NCBI GenBank assembly: GCA_030052745.1
Contig: JANBVO010000074.1
Span: 1-64,000, forward strand
Direction of reading: 5' to 3'
Source of the DNA: Pleurostoma richardsiae
Taxonomy: Eukaryota; Ascomycota; Sordariomycetes; Calosphaeriales; Pleurostomataceae
DNA: 64,000 bases
In this document: positions 1 to 11,373 of the stretch, piece by piece
How positions within the stretch are numbered: position 1 is the first letter of the stretch
Layout: every line of letters starts with the position of its first letter
Notes under the pieces: model-generated
Seen by the model: only the letters and a program-made list of their open reading frames with translations
Database searches by the model: none
Told to the model about the DNA's origin: nothing
Made by a program: the position numbers and the translations under genes

Positions 1-752
1 CGATATGAGGAATTGGGATGTGTGCGGGGAGATGAAAAAAGTGGGGGGCGAACACGAGCTTGCAATAGACAGTAGTCAGGCAAGGGCTTGGCACTGCGAA
101 AAGGGGCTCCTACAGGAGCTCTGCTGTAGGGAGAGACAAAAGGGGCCAAGATTGGCTATAGCTGTAATGAAGTGCTCGGTGATAGTAAGACTATCAAACG
201 GCTATTCATCAGTAAGCCGAACAACAGGAGGATTAATGCCGGATACATTTCCAAGGAAGGAGGAGTCATAATATTTCCCCTCATGCTGACATAGTCCTTA
301 AATGCTCGTAAAAAAAAAGGGGGGGGGGGGGGGGGGGGGCCAAGAGGTTTTCAATGCCCTCCGTCTGCGCACATCGCAGTAAAAAGCTGAAGTTTACTAT
401 GGCATTGAGCCATGTCATCGTTGCAACCAATCCTCCCTTGCCCAGACACGCAGAATTGGAAACTCGGCTGATGCCTCAAAAGGTTCGCTGTCCTGACCGC
501 AATGTGCCACTTAGCAAACGAACTCGGTGGTTCCTGAAGGTCTCGCCCTGGTTACCTTAGGGGTAGTCTCGGGCGCGGACCCTGTTCGGGTTGCCGGGGA
601 TCATGATGGGAAGGGGGTTATTCCATCTGAACCATCTCCGCCCTGTCCAAACCTCCTCGACAGGCTGAATTTCCCGCGACAGACGGGCTGCCACGCGCTC
701 ATTCTCACTCCAGACTCTGTATGACTCCATTAGCACTCTCTATTTCAAGGTG
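1..752. other. gene-free stretch at left edge
   Basis: Only short open frames without recognisable protein character occur here. The stretch holds the poly(A)/poly(G) tract listed separately and otherwise lies downstream of the dipeptidase gene on the minus strand. Confidence 0.6.
310..339. repeat. A9-G21 homopolymer tract
   Basis: Nine A followed directly by about 21 G on the plus strand. The exact G count is the kind of number that sequencing misreads. It lies about 410 bp beyond the dipeptidase stop codon, in non-coding DNA. Confidence 0.9.
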
Positions 753-1968
753 TCAAGGAGACGGTGGGTGGACGAACCTCAAAATGTTCTCACCAACAAG
801 TTTCCTTATCTGCTCGTCAGTGGCGCCACGCCGCATGACGGCTTGAATGAGTTTAGGGTAATCTGCTACCGAATGGATCCCTTTGGCCAGAGTAACAGTC
901 CCGTCAAAGTCTCCGCCAATGCCGACGTGTTCCCATCCCGCTAGGTTGACGATGTGCATGATATGGTCCACTACGGTCTCGATATCCGCGGCCTGGGGGC
1001 TCTCGGCGTTGAGAAACCGACTGACGAACATGACCATTAGAACCCCACCATTCTCTCTAAGCCGTGCCACGACGTCGTCCGGCGCGTTGCGGTAGTTGGT
1101 GGCGAGACCGTAGCAGGCGCTATGGCTGAAGATGACAGGCGAAGACGTGATGTCGAGGATCTGCCGCATGGCGCGGTGGGAGGTGTGCGCGAGATCGACC
1201 AGCATGCCGAGGCGGTTCATCTCCTTGATGCCAGCAGCACCAAACTCTGTGAGACCGCCGTCAACGCCGGTTTCTGTGACGGTCGACGCGGCCGTCGCGT
1301 ACGGGTTGTCGCAATTATGTGTGACTGTGATGTACCGTACGCCCAGGTCATAGAGCTGACGAATGACAGCAATAGACGAACCGGTTTGATGCATCCCTTC
1401 CGCGCCGAGCATGGACGCGACCTTTCCGGCCTTGAAGGCCTTCATCACGCATGATGATGTCTCACAGTACTGGAGCTGCTTCACATCCTCAATGAAGCGG
1501 CGGGCGACGTCAACTTGCTCGAGAGTGTCGCGGACACTGTGTGTCGGGGCATCCAAATCCTCAATATCGGGGCATTCGACAAATACGGACCAGAACTGAC
1601 CACCGACTCGACCTTCCCTCATCCGGATAAGGTCGGTGTGGCTCGCTAGGCCTGCCCTTGCTTAGCATGGCATACATTCATCATAGGGGGTAGGAGCCCT
1701 CACCTTCGCTAAAGGTGAACGTTTTATTGTCATAGATCTTGTTCTGCAGCTCTAAGCGGAGTAGATACGGCAGGTCGTTATGTCCATCAATGAGCGGCGT
1801 AGTCTTCAAGATGTGTTCCGTTCTCAACGCGTAGTTGCTGGGGTCTATGGTTTCCCCTTTAAGGCTCTTTCCTAGGAAGGCAGACAAGGCTAGGATCACG
1901 GCACCGATGACGATGCCTCCTGTTTTCCAGCCGTTTCCTGGGCCATGAGGTCTCGCCTGGGAACTCAT
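753..1968 (-). CDS. membrane dipeptidase (renal dipeptidase family, M19)
   Basis: Zinc dipeptidase that hydrolyses dipeptides. Two exons, 1968-1704 and 1645-753, joined over a 58-nt intron (GTGAGG..CCTAG), give about 385 residues, normal for family M19. Residues 16-33 form one hydrophobic segment, so the protein is probably anchored in a membrane with the catalytic domain outside or in the lumen. The first metal-binding pair H63-x-D65 sits in IDGHNDLP, and later family blocks such as [23 protein letters not shown] and GGDFDG are all present. The ATG at 1968 was chosen because the hydrophobic anchor follows it. An in-frame extension upstream lacks family character. The gene diverges from a Dal5-type transporter, which suggests a shared role in peptide or nitrogen use. 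Fungal relatives also act in glutathione-conjugate processing (GliJ type), but no such cluster is seen here. Confidence 0.9.
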
Positions 1969-2710
1969 TTTTGTGTGCCGTTCAGCGCCAGAGACGAGTG
2001 GCTGGGCGGCGGCCTGTAGGAAGCAGAGGCACTCGTTGCTAGGAGTCGATGATGATAGGTGATTAATGAGACTCGTCGTATGTCTAAACAGAGTAGGTAT
2101 TGGCCTCGGCTCGAGGGACACGGCATGCAGCGCGCCCGTCGGCAGCTTGCCGGTACCAACGAGTCGGCACCGGCCCGGTCCAGCCGACGTCTCGCCGAAA
2201 GCGGGGCTACGATATCAACGGCGCCCTTCGGCATCCTGCAGCACGACTGATAACATCGTCCGCTAAACATTGCCATACTGTACAGAACTAGGCGTAACAC
2301 TCTGTTATCGTGGCTATCGCGACGGTGGAGACGACATGAAATAGTGGAAGAGCCACCCTGTCGATCACACCCCAAGCGTTATCATGTTTCACGGGTTTTC
2401 GGAGCCAGAGCCCAATAAACGACGCCGGCCATCCCGGAGCTGTGTGGTATCTCATATATCTCGGCAGCTAACCGATACAACAACTGTCTAATCACTGCAG
2501 GTCTTCGTAGGATTCAGTTCCACGTCACATCCCTGGATCGGACAAGGTCACATATGCAGGGGTGAACAGATGAACCACTCCACGCGGCCAAGCTCATTAT
2601 CATATATAAATGCTAGGGCATAGAGGGTATCAAGATGTTGTCCCGCGTCTCACTTGAAACTACCTGCACATGAATGTGGCAGTTTTTACTTCTTTTCTTA
2701 ACCTTTTAAC
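1969..2710. promoter_or_regulatory. divergent promoter with six GATA-factor motifs
   Basis: The 742-bp region separates the dipeptidase (-) and MFS carrier (+). HGATAR motifs, or their complement YTATCD, occur at 2053-2058, 2248-2253, 2305-2310, 2314-2319, 2379-2384 and 2597-2602. About two would be expected by chance at even base composition. In ascomycetes HGATAR is the binding site of the nitrogen regulator AreA/NIT2. That these sites are used is inference. Confidence 0.45.
2601..2610 (+). promoter_or_regulatory. TATA-like box of the MFS gene
   Basis: CATATATAAA lies 101-110 bp upstream of the MFS start codon, a plausible distance for a fungal core promoter. One GATA motif overlaps its left edge. 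Confidence 0.4.
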
Positions 2711-4533
2711 ATGGCAGAACCTACTAGTACGCCCCGTGATGATGTTGAGAGCGCTGAGAAGGGGGCGTGGGTATCGGCTAGCAAGTCCTCAGACAGTGGT
2801 GCCACTGATGAGGAGGTCCACCCTCTGCCAATGTCAATTGATATCGACCCAGTTGCGGAGAGGAAGCTCCTATGGAAGTTTGACCTTCGAATTTTGCCCA
2901 TCCTGGCGGTTATGTATCTCTTCAACGGCCTCGACAAGGGTAACATGGGTAATGCTAAAACCGCGGGGCTGGAGACTGATCTCAAGCTCCATGGAGACCA
3001 ATATAACATCCTACTATCAGTGAGTCAAGCTAGGTATTGGCGTCTCTCTGCATTGCCCGCGTGACTGCTAACACGTGTCTCCACAGGTCTTCTTCATTCC
3101 CTACGTCCTGTCCGCTCCCTTTGTCGGCATCGTCGGCAAGAAGTTTGGGCCATCCCGAGTCCTGCCTCTGATGATGCTCCTGTACGGTAAGTAGGTCGAA
3201 AATCCCACGTTCGTTGAAGCCCTCAAATTGAGCCTCTGAACAGGTTCGATGACGTTATTGACGGCGGCTGCGAAGAACTTTGGCGGTCTGTTTGCGATAC
3301 GCTGGTTCGTGGGCATGGGTGAAAGCGCGTTTTTCCCTCTAGTGATTTACTACCAGGTGAGACTACTCTCGGAACTGGCTGTATCAAGATCCAGCCCTAA
3401 TAAGACCTAGACGACATTCTACCGCCGCGGTGAGCTAGCCAGACGGCTTGCCCTATTTTACGCAGCCTCAAACATCGCGAACGCATTTTCCGGCCTGCTT
3501 GCATTTGGCACTTTCCACATCAAGGGAGGAAGCATAGCAACCTGGAAGTATCTCTTCATTGTGGAAGGTAATAGACCCTATATTAGCGGCTTTCCAGAGC
3601 TTCTTTCCGTCCGAGGTTCTGACCTTAGTTAGGTGCTGGAACAGTCCTCGTGGCTATTTTCGCGTTCTTCTACTTACCCCTGAACGGGGCCACGGCACAT
3701 TTTCTGAATGACGATGAAAAGAAGCTCGCACATCACCGGCTTCAAATAGATTCCTCATCTATCGTCAACGAGAAGTTCGAGTTCCGGGAGGCTATGGGGA
3801 TCTTCCGCCATCCGACTTCTTGGATGATTCTTATTATCGAGATGTGCTTGGGAGTGCCTCTCCAGTCAGTTAACCTCTACCTTCCAGTGATCATCAAGCG
3901 GCTGGGGTATAGTACTGTCAAGACCAACCTGTTCACCGTCGCCCCCAACGTCACCGGGGCGGTCATGCTTTTGTTGCTGGCATTTACATCTGACTTCACC
4001 CGCCTCCGCTTCCCCTTCGTAGCCCTCGGATTCGCATTCACTCTCACGGGATTCGTCATCTACGCCTGCGTCAACGTTACCACCCAGTTGCATGTGTCAT
4101 ACTTTGCATGCTTCATGATGACCTGGGGAACCGCAGCTCCGTCGGTGATCCTGGATGTTTGGTACAATAACAACATCGCCAACGAGAACAGGCGTGTGAT
4201 GCTTACGAGTGTGGGAGTTCCTGCAGCGAATATAATGGGTTTAGTTTCGTGAGTTGTTGCTCTTACCAACATGTGGATGTCATGCTAACTATGACATGCT
4301 TTAGATCAAATATCTTCCAGAACAAGGACGCTCCAAAGTACTTTCCGGCGCTGATTACAACAGCTTGCTTCGGCGCTGTGGGCTGCGTCCTGACTCTCCT
4401 CTTGGGTGCCTGGATGATCATCGACAACAAGCGTCGAGATGCGAGAGAAGGGAGAACAGTGAAGGCGAAGGAGATCCCCACAGAACTTCTCGCTGATGGT
4501 CCCGAGAATCCCCGGTATAGGTGGCACCTGTGA
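2711..4533 (+). CDS. MFS transporter, Dal5/allantoate permease-like (ACS family)
   Basis: Proton-coupled carrier of the anion:cation symporter family, whose fungal members move allantoate, ureidosuccinate, dipeptides, nicotinate or other organic anions across the plasma membrane. Six exons, 2711-3019, 3087-3186, 3244-3356, 3411-3567, 3633-4248 and 4305-4533, join in frame to about 507 residues. A hydrophilic N-terminus of about 60 residues leads into the family block FDLRILPILAVMYLFNGLDK at the first membrane helix. Further helices cover the protein, and the loop after helix 6 is long, as in the family. The substrate cannot be read from sequence. The divergent dipeptidase neighbour and GATA sites make a peptide or nitrogenous substrate attractive; Dal5 of yeast is known to carry dipeptides as well as allantoate. 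Confidence 0.9.
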
Positions 4534-4904
4534 GGCATGTTCGGGCATGACAACTCGTGAGGGAGAATTTCAGAACGCGCATTTGGTCTCTTATAGTGTT
4601 CTGGTTCTCTGTTGCCTGGTGATGTCGGCATTCAAGGCCTATTAGATTACACCTATACCTAACACGCTTGGCTCGCCTTAATTACGCATCTCCCCAATTT
4701 TCACGTCCATCGACTACAGTCAAAAAGTAAAAAGTCGTGATGATAGGCTACCCTACGCCGTACATCCGTTATCAGATTGATGAGGTTGAAAGCATTTACA
4801 ACGGCGACCCTTGTAAAAGTCAGGCTAGGACTGTCCGACAGCCATAATTTTTGGCTGTCCTTTTGGTCGCGTCTGTGGTGTTAACATCTACGATCCTAGC
4901 ATAG

Positions 4905-4974
<70 letters not shown>

Positions 4975-5152
4975 CGGCCACTTGAAGTTCGTTTTGCTGG
5001 CAGCAACCTGTGTATAAGATACGCACTTGCGGCTCCACGCATAATGCCGTCAGATATTGGAAACGAAGAAAACTGCCTACCTACTCTATGTGTGCCGGTT
5101 AGTCCAACGCTATGCTAAGAACTTCTCAACATCAGATGCCAGTAAAGGCTTG
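4534..5152. other. convergent intergenic region
   Basis: Lies between the 3' ends of the MFS (+) and GH128 (-) genes. Its only notable content is the (TGA)n microsatellite. The apparent poly-His reading frame there is an artefact of the repeat. Confidence 0.7.
4905..4974. repeat. (TGA)23 trinucleotide microsatellite
   Basis: About 23 uninterrupted TGA/ATG/GAT units in 70 bp, between two convergent genes. The perfection of the array suggests recent expansion, so it is probably polymorphic between strains. Confidence 0.95.
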
Positions 5153-6277
5153 TCATCGCATGATGCCGATCGAAGTAGTAAACAAAGAGACGCTGAGAAT
5201 GGACGGCCATGACGCCCAGCCCGCCACTGAAGAACGGTATGTCCCGCTGTTCTGACCGCAGGGATTGGTAGCGCTGCATGCAGCGCTGCTGTTGCCGGTT
5301 ACTGTACTGCTCCCACTGTCTTCTGAGCTTTCCGAGTAATCTGGCAGGTTCCCTGTGGCGTTGCCGCCGAGGTACCAAGACCCGATGTCGGTGAGACGGT
5401 TATACTGGTCCAGCATAGCTGCGTTCGGCCCTACATTTGACAGATCGCTACGGAAAGCGCCAAAGTAGCCATAGCGCTCCACAATGTCCGAAGAGTCCAG
5501 GTACTTGAGCGATTCGTTGAAGAACGACTGCGTGACTGCCAGACTTTCATCGTTATCGGCATATTCGGTAATCCAGATGGGTTTCTCGGGGAATCTGTAC
5601 CGCCAGTCAGCATCAGGCGACGAGTTGCCGCAGCAACTGTTCGACACTTACGCCTCAGCAAACAAATTGATTCGACTCTTCAGGGCGGACATGTTCCCGA
5701 AGGCGTGAATGGGCACGAAGTCAAAAGAGCAGTTTTTCGCTCCGCCGCTGCCTTTGCTGAGAAGTTCAGTGCAGTTGGCCAGAAAAGGTATCGTCCAATT
5801 CCTGGGCTCCTGGTGCGCTTCGACGACAGGAAGACCGATCTTTACGCCCTGCTCTTGCAGCGGGATGAAGTTTTCGATCCACAGCTTTGCCGCATCCGCC
5901 GGGGCGATGTTCGAGCCACCGCTGCCCCAGGTCCCGTCCGGCTGGTTGAAGCCGAGCACATGGGTAATGTTACGGCCGCCCTTGATCAGTCTAGTGACGT
6001 TCCCGAGGAAGGAGGTGTCGTTGACATTCCCAGCTCCCCACATCTGGGGCACAAACTCGAAAGAGGACTGCGGCGCTGTGTCGAAAAAGCTGGACACGTT
6101 CCACATGTAGTTGTAGTACCATGTGAGAGGTGAGCCATCCTTGATCCAGATTGTGTTGACATCTTGGTCGGGACTCTTGACAAACACCAACCCGCGCTTC
6201 GGATTTGGACTCGCCGCGGCCATGTCGATCTGCCTCGAGGCGGCGAGCACCATGACTAGCCATGACGCGACAGCCAT
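5153..6277 (-). CDS. GH128 / Asl1-like cell-wall glycoside hydrolase, probably GPI-anchored
   Basis: Predicted beta-1,3-glucanase-type enzyme of the fungal cell surface (glycosyl hydrolase catalytic core / Asl1 family). Two exons, 6277-5652 and 5594-5153, meet over a 57-nt intron (GTAAGT..TACAG) and give about 355 residues. Residues 1-22 are a signal peptide. The family blocks LGFNQPD, GLPVVE, FVPIHAFGN and IWITEYAD follow, the last holding a likely catalytic Glu. A Ser/Thr-rich stretch and a hydrophobic C-terminal tail ending near SLFTTSIGIMR look like a GPI-anchor signal. Many N-glycosylation sequons (NVS, NDT, NVT, NIT, NWT, NCT, NCS) fit a secreted protein. Activity on beta-1,3-glucan is inferred from the family. 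Confidence 0.87.
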
Positions 6278-6713
6278 CGTATCGCTTGTGTGATTACGGT
6301 GCCGTGCCGGCTCGTCAGACCTTGTTTCCCTCGGATTGGGTCGCTCGTCCCGAGAGGTTGCTCAGGAATCACTTTCAGATCAAAACAAATCTTCAACGAT
6401 CAGGGGGGCATTGTGTAGAAGATCTGGGCGGTAATGCCGAGCGTCGCGAAATTAACATGCGCCACTGCACCGATAGTTTGCTGTGTAGGCGCGAAAACTT
6501 AGCTTAGCCGATGAGTGTTTGCGCTGCTTCCGAACTAGACTGGGAAGATTCGGCAGGACCAGCGCTCAGGTGAGGCTGAAGGAGGACTGGTCTAGTCCGT
6601 CCCAGAGAGATCTAAACTTAGCTACATCACTAATTTGGGACCTGGTCAACTGAGCCCAAAAGCCACGCTTCAGAAAGATAAGGTTGAAGTAGAGGCGAAG
6701 TTTTATTTCAAAG

Positions 6714-6780
6714 AAAAGTTTGTGGAGTCGAACCTAGAAAGTACACCTGTCTCACAGTCTTGAACCGCTCTGCCGTACTC
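6714..6780 (-). ncRNA. tRNA-like element with Pol III A and B boxes
   Basis: Read on the minus strand: an A-box-like CGGCAGAGCGG (6775-6765), then a perfect B box GGTTCGACTCC (6734-6724), then a T4 run (6717-6714) that could end Pol III transcription. The sequence between cannot form a proper 7-nt anticodon loop on a 5-bp stem, and the T stem is mismatched. It is therefore not a working tRNA but a degenerate tRNA gene or tRNA-derived (SINE-like) fragment. Confidence 0.35.
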
Positions 6781-7429
6781 TATATTTCGACTGCGCATAG
6801 CGTAAGTTGGATTGAATTGGCTTTCGTTGGAGGCCTGAGCATCCATCTACTGCCAGGTTGTTTCGGCTGCGGTGTAAGCTGCTGGGCTCCTCTTGAAGGT
6901 CTGGTGATAGAGCGAAGAGATTGAGTAATGCGGGGAAATGAATAGGCGGCAGCAAGATGACCGCGTAGGTGGACGTGAGGGGAGAGGGGATAGATCACAT
7001 CCGCACCCAGAATGCGCACACTTGGCGCAGCGGAACTGGAGCTTCTTGTGACCTCTTTGACACCCGAATGACCGGCGGAGCGGAGCCGTGGCGGCTCCAC
7101 CTCCATTCCGCGACGGGCGCCAAGACCGGTGTCGTCAACGGCCCGCCGGATCGGGCCATCTGTTACGTAAAGGGCGATGTGCCGAGAGGCTCGGCAGAAG
7201 AACATCGACATCCACGTGTTGGTTACATAGCAAATCGGAAGTCTCGGTGTCCCGCCTGTGACATATTTTACGTACAGAAACACATAATAGCCGGGCAATG
7301 TGCTGCGTTCGCCATATCGGCCGCATACAAGCCATCGTCGTGGAATCAAGTGCTGATGACGACAGTGACTCCTGTCAGCCAAAATGGTCCTCACAAGCAA
7401 GTCTCTGGTAAGTTATAGGGAGGGAACGA

Positions 7430-7436
7430 TATAAAG
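7430..7436 (+). promoter_or_regulatory. TATA box of the F-box gene
   Basis: TATAAAG lies about 100 bp before the F-box start codon at 7532, at normal fungal spacing. Confidence 0.45.
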
Positions 7437-7531
7437 GGGCTCGAACAAGTCCGGGAAAGGTGGGCGTCTCCTCTAGATCCACGTATTCCCAGTTCGGCAC
7501 CTCCTTGCTTACTTCCTCCTGACTGCGTATT

Positions 7532-8554
7532 ATGGCAGAGATTGTCGCCGATATCAACGAGCAGACCTATCGAGCCCCTCGGCCCGGATTCTTCCTAGGA
7601 GACGAGGCCAGTCTCAGGCTGTCAAGTCCTTTACTCGGCGATGATCAACTTCCTCCATCGCGCGTCCTAGGACGACTGGACGCCCTGCCCCTTGAGCTGC
7701 TCCATCAGATCCTCTCACAGGTCGATATATGCGCGCTCGTGGCGTTCCACAACGTCAACCAAGGCACACGAGCCGCTGTACAGTCCTTGCCTGGCTTCAC
7801 GGCAATGGCCACCTTCCCTCGCGCTTTGGCTGCCTTGGTCCATCTACGGCACCGTTTTGTGAGCTTGCCTGCTCTTTCGAACTGCTTCCGCAACACCCGT
7901 TGCAGCCAGTGTGGTCACTACGGCGACTATATCTACTTGATAACGGTCGAGCGCGTCTGCTACCCGTGCTTCACGTCTCGGGTGGATTATGCCCCAGTGC
8001 CGAGGGAGAAAGCAAATCTGCCAGGTGACCAGCTTGCGCGACTACCACATGTACGTACCGTCCCCGGTAGGTACGGTGTTCTTGCTCGCAGTAATGTGTC
8101 CCTCGAGCTGTACGATCGTCGGCAAGTCCTCAGCCTCCGAGTCAATGCGGAACAATCAGAGTCTGTCCTTGAAGAGAGTCTACAGAAGAACCGACACCAC
8201 AGGACAATTGCGAAAGCGAAACCAGACCCAACGAGGTACATGGTCGCCATCCCAGGGCCCTACTTCGATGAGAAGGGTGGGTGTTTTGACCGCGGCCTGT
8301 GCTGCCGGGCGTGTGTGAATACAACACGGACGGCACTGCACACCGGCTGGGACGATCCATTGCGGAAGTACACCAGAGACGACATGAAACAACATGTTCA
8401 GCAGCATGGCCCGATACTGAGGCATGGCGATGGAACCTACACGCATGATTCCCCACGGCGGCAGAACTTCCGGTCACTCCCAGGATTAGACGCATCTGTC
8501 GACCTTTGCCACAAGTATGAGGAGATAACCTTGGAGAAATTCGAGGTTGTTTGA
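7532..8554 (+). CDS. F-box protein with Cys-rich motif
   Basis: Probable substrate-recognition subunit of an SCF ubiquitin ligase. One exon, 340 residues, with ATG at 7532. The F-box lies near residues 48-85: it begins LDALPLELLHQILSQVD and runs into the usual hydrophobic heptads. Around residue 125 comes a CSQCG..CYPC arrangement, as in a fungal F-box subfamily where paired CxxC motifs may bind zinc. A second Cys group (CFDRGLCCRAC) lies near residues 253-263. The C-terminal part has no recognised repeat, so the target is unknown. Confidence 0.8.
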   Translation: MAEIVADINEQTYRAPRPGFFLGDEASLRLSSPLLGDDQLPPSRVLGRLDALPLELLHQILSQVDICALVAFHNVNQGTRAAVQSLPGFTAMATFPRALAALVHLRHRFVSLPALSNCFRNTRCSQCGHYGDYIYLITVERVCYPCFTSRVDYAPVPREKANLPGDQLARLPHVRTVPGRYGVLARSNVSLELYDRRQVLSLRVNAEQSESVLEESLQKNRHHRTIAKAKPDPTRYMVAIPGPYFDEKGGCFDRGLCCRACVNTTRTALHTGWDDPLRKYTRDDMKQHVQQHGPILRHGDGTYTHDSPRRQNFRSLPGLDASVDLCHKYEEITLEKFEVV

Positions 8555-9928
8555 AAATGCCGTTCAAGGGACGATAAAATTAATGATCGTGGATGGTTAT
8601 ATCGAATACCCTCGCTCAGATTTATGGGCCTCGGTGTAATATTTAGAACTAGGGACTAATTGGCGGAGCTCATATGCTTCAAATTGGACCAGGAGTCAAG
8701 CTCCAGTGATGATATCTTGACATATACTGACATCGAATGTGATATCCATTGTGCTCGCCAGTTTCCTTCACACCTGTTATCTCTGTTCTAGCCGACAGGG
8801 GACCAGCTTCGTCTACATCGCATTTGTCTGCAGCCCAATCTTCGATCTCAGCAAGAATGAGAAAACGGACAAAACTGTCTCATTTGAAGAGGTTAGGCAT
8901 GTGATTGAAACGCCCTTCGTTTACTACCGAGGGCCGATACAATCGTGGCAGAGGTGTGCTGCTAGCTCCCTAGAACGGAGAGCCGATATTTGCAGTCGCA
9001 ATGGCCGGCAAGTCCAGCGAGCGTAGGCGTGCCAGTGCCTCCATGTTCTGAAAAAGCTAGTCTCATCCATAAGGCATTCCCACTGAAACTTTATTCTATG
9101 TACGGTTTGCTGAGTAGGCAAAAATGGAAATCCGGAGAGGCATCTATGTAAAAGATGCTTGCCACGTCCGCCATACGCAAGGGACATGGATGGTATTATG
9201 AGACAGCTAGCCACCAGCAGAGCGCCGTATGTCACACCTTGGATTGAGCCACTTCCTGGGTTAATGCTCCCCTAAAACAATATAATTGTTGTCAAATCTG
9301 GGTTTATAAGGAGGTACCTGGTGAATATGTCTCTGGACCCATTGAGGAGCTGAAGGAGGCATTCAGATCCCCGTCATGACTTAACTTTTTACTTTGCAAT
9401 TCTGCATGTGCCTATTGACTATCCAGATGTGCTCTCTCGTGACGTTACGATTCTGAGCAGACTGCTTCTCCGTACTGGGCGAGTTGCAACTTAAGCTAGC
9501 CTTATACGAACTGCCAGAGATCTTGCCGAAGGATTCGACTGCATAGCGGGGCCGTTGTAATAACATACGGAGAGAGATGAATGTCTTCGGCGAATTCAAC
9601 TACACTTGGACTTGCCTGGCAGCTCACCAAGTCTGAATTCCGAGATCGGTAAAGCAGACCGTGGGCGCGCTATGTCGTACTGGCTGTTGATAGCGACTGA
9701 CAAACAATCATCGAGCACGTCAAAAGCTCATGTCATCACCCTTCTGGAGCCCTGGGTGTCTCTGAGCAGGAACAAATAGGAAAAGATTGAATCTTTATCT
9801 CATGACATATTACGTCCTTTCGCAATGCCCTGGCGTTTTGGATAGTGAGCTCGGTGTAAAAAATCTGCCCCGGTAATTCCCAGCACTGACACAGTAGCAT
9901 GACTGTTCCTAACCAGAGGCTGTGGACA
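8555..9928. other. gene-free stretch
   Basis: AT-richer DNA between the 3' ends of the convergent F-box and aspartic protease genes. Short open frames occur on both strands, but none shows family motifs or a splice pattern I can defend. Confidence 0.6.
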
Positions 9929-11373
9929 TCAAGACAAGTTCTTGGATGCGAACCCCATCTGCATATTTCCGTAGTCGAACACAACGAAGGCAGCTTTCAG
10001 AACAACGTCGCCAAATATCGAGAAGCCGATCCCTGTATCGGATTGCAGCCCGCCGTAGCATGTTGTCCCGGCACTGTCTAGTGGCGCGTAGTTCATGTAA
10101 TTGCCAGGAACAGTGAAATTTGTACCAGAACTGTCAATGGTGAAGGTCAGGATGGGGAGGGCTGAGCTGCAGGGAAAAGTCCAGCCACCCCAGCTGCTGT
10201 CATATGCTGCACCCGTAACGCAGCTGTAGTAAGCTTGTACGACGCCATCGGGAAGAAGCAAGAGCGATGTGCCGGTGTCCGCTATGGCGGTGATGGACGT
10301 TGCATTGTACGGCTTATAGCCCACAGTGAAGCCGGGAATGGTGAACTTCCAGTAACCCCAGCTTTCATCGACGTCCGCGTAGCCAATGGTCCCAGTGTGC
10401 TGCGAGTCATCGATGTACCCAAAATTATACCAGCCATCTGGGACAACAAGTAAGCTGGCCTGCGATTCTCTTAATGGCAGGCATAGGACAGCCTATAGGG
10501 AGATAAAAGCGGCGTACCTTTATTATGTAAAAGATGGGCGGTAAATAGCTCGGACCAGAGATCGCCGTCGTTGATGGCATTCTCCAGCCATGTGCTCTGG
10601 CGGGTTGGAGAAACCTGATTTAGAGTACTAAAGGCCAGCCCCAAGATTCCGTCGCTACCAGTGTCAGACACGAACGAGTCCGAGACCTCTTTCGCAGCTT
10701 CTACCGCCTGGCTCGTAACTGCGACGCTCCCAATTTGGACCGTGTCAGCATAGACATCTCCACTGCTCGTGCTCCCATCACCGTAGGAAATGGACCAGGA
10801 TTCGCCGCTCAGATATTCGGACGTCTCGCTATCAGCTGGCTCATAGAGATTGTGCCCGGAAGATTGGTCAGAGGCCAGCTCGCTGCTGAAGACCCACAAG
10901 TCGCTTGAGCCAGTATCGAAGTTGAGGTTGAGCACCTGCGCCGGGTCACCAATCATCACCTCGCAGTTGTATTCGCTGTCGTACGCCTCCGGAGTCGCCT
11001 GGACCCATGGACCACTAGTATCCTGTCGGACCTCGAGACGAGGCTCCAGGGTCTGGAGGGGGATGGGGATTAGCGAAGTTAGGTGCATGATCGACGTGAT
11101 GAACTGAGTTGCCGACACGACCGTGTCCCCAACACTGTCTGTGATCTCGCCTGACATTATCTTCTCATAGACATCTTTGAGATCGGTAGGCATGGCAATA
11201 TCGTGTTTGAGATACGCCTTAGCATAGGCAAGCGGCCCGTGAGGCGTGCAGTTCGCATTTCGACGGGCCCTTATGCTGAACTGACCCTTGTGCTCGCTCC
11301 AGTTCGGTGGTCTGAAAGGACCTGCCATGCATGCCCCGAATAGAACTGCCGTGATGATCCTCAAGTACTTCAT
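9929..11373 (-). CDS. secreted pepsin-like aspartic protease (A1 family)
   Basis: Acid endopeptidase of the aspergillopepsin/penicillopepsin type, secreted as a zymogen. Exons 11373-10518 and 10437-9929 join over an 80-nt intron (GTACGC..CCCAG) to about 454 residues. A signal peptide covers about residues 1-17 and a propeptide runs to about 120. The catalytic aspartates are D153 in FDTGSSDLW and D339 in ADTGTSLLL, with the flap motif SYGDGS between them and the late block FSIFGDVVLKAAFVVFD near the C-terminus. Two other acceptors near the chosen one give the wrong phase, whereas 10438 restores the family block YNFGYIDDS. The ATG at 11373 was preferred to one 15 codons upstream because the signal peptide starts there. 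The prosegment is long for the family. Confidence 0.92.

Larger units (their letters stand above)
6278..7531. other. intergenic region with tRNA-like element
   Basis: Separates the divergent GH128 (-) and F-box (+) genes. Several open frames are present but none has recognisable protein features. It holds the tRNA-like element near 6.7 kb and a TATA box near 7.43 kb. Confidence 0.6.

Noticed and set aside
4820-5038. Poly-histidine open frame on the minus strand
   Set aside because: The His run is only the (TGA)n microsatellite read in one frame; flanks show no protein character.
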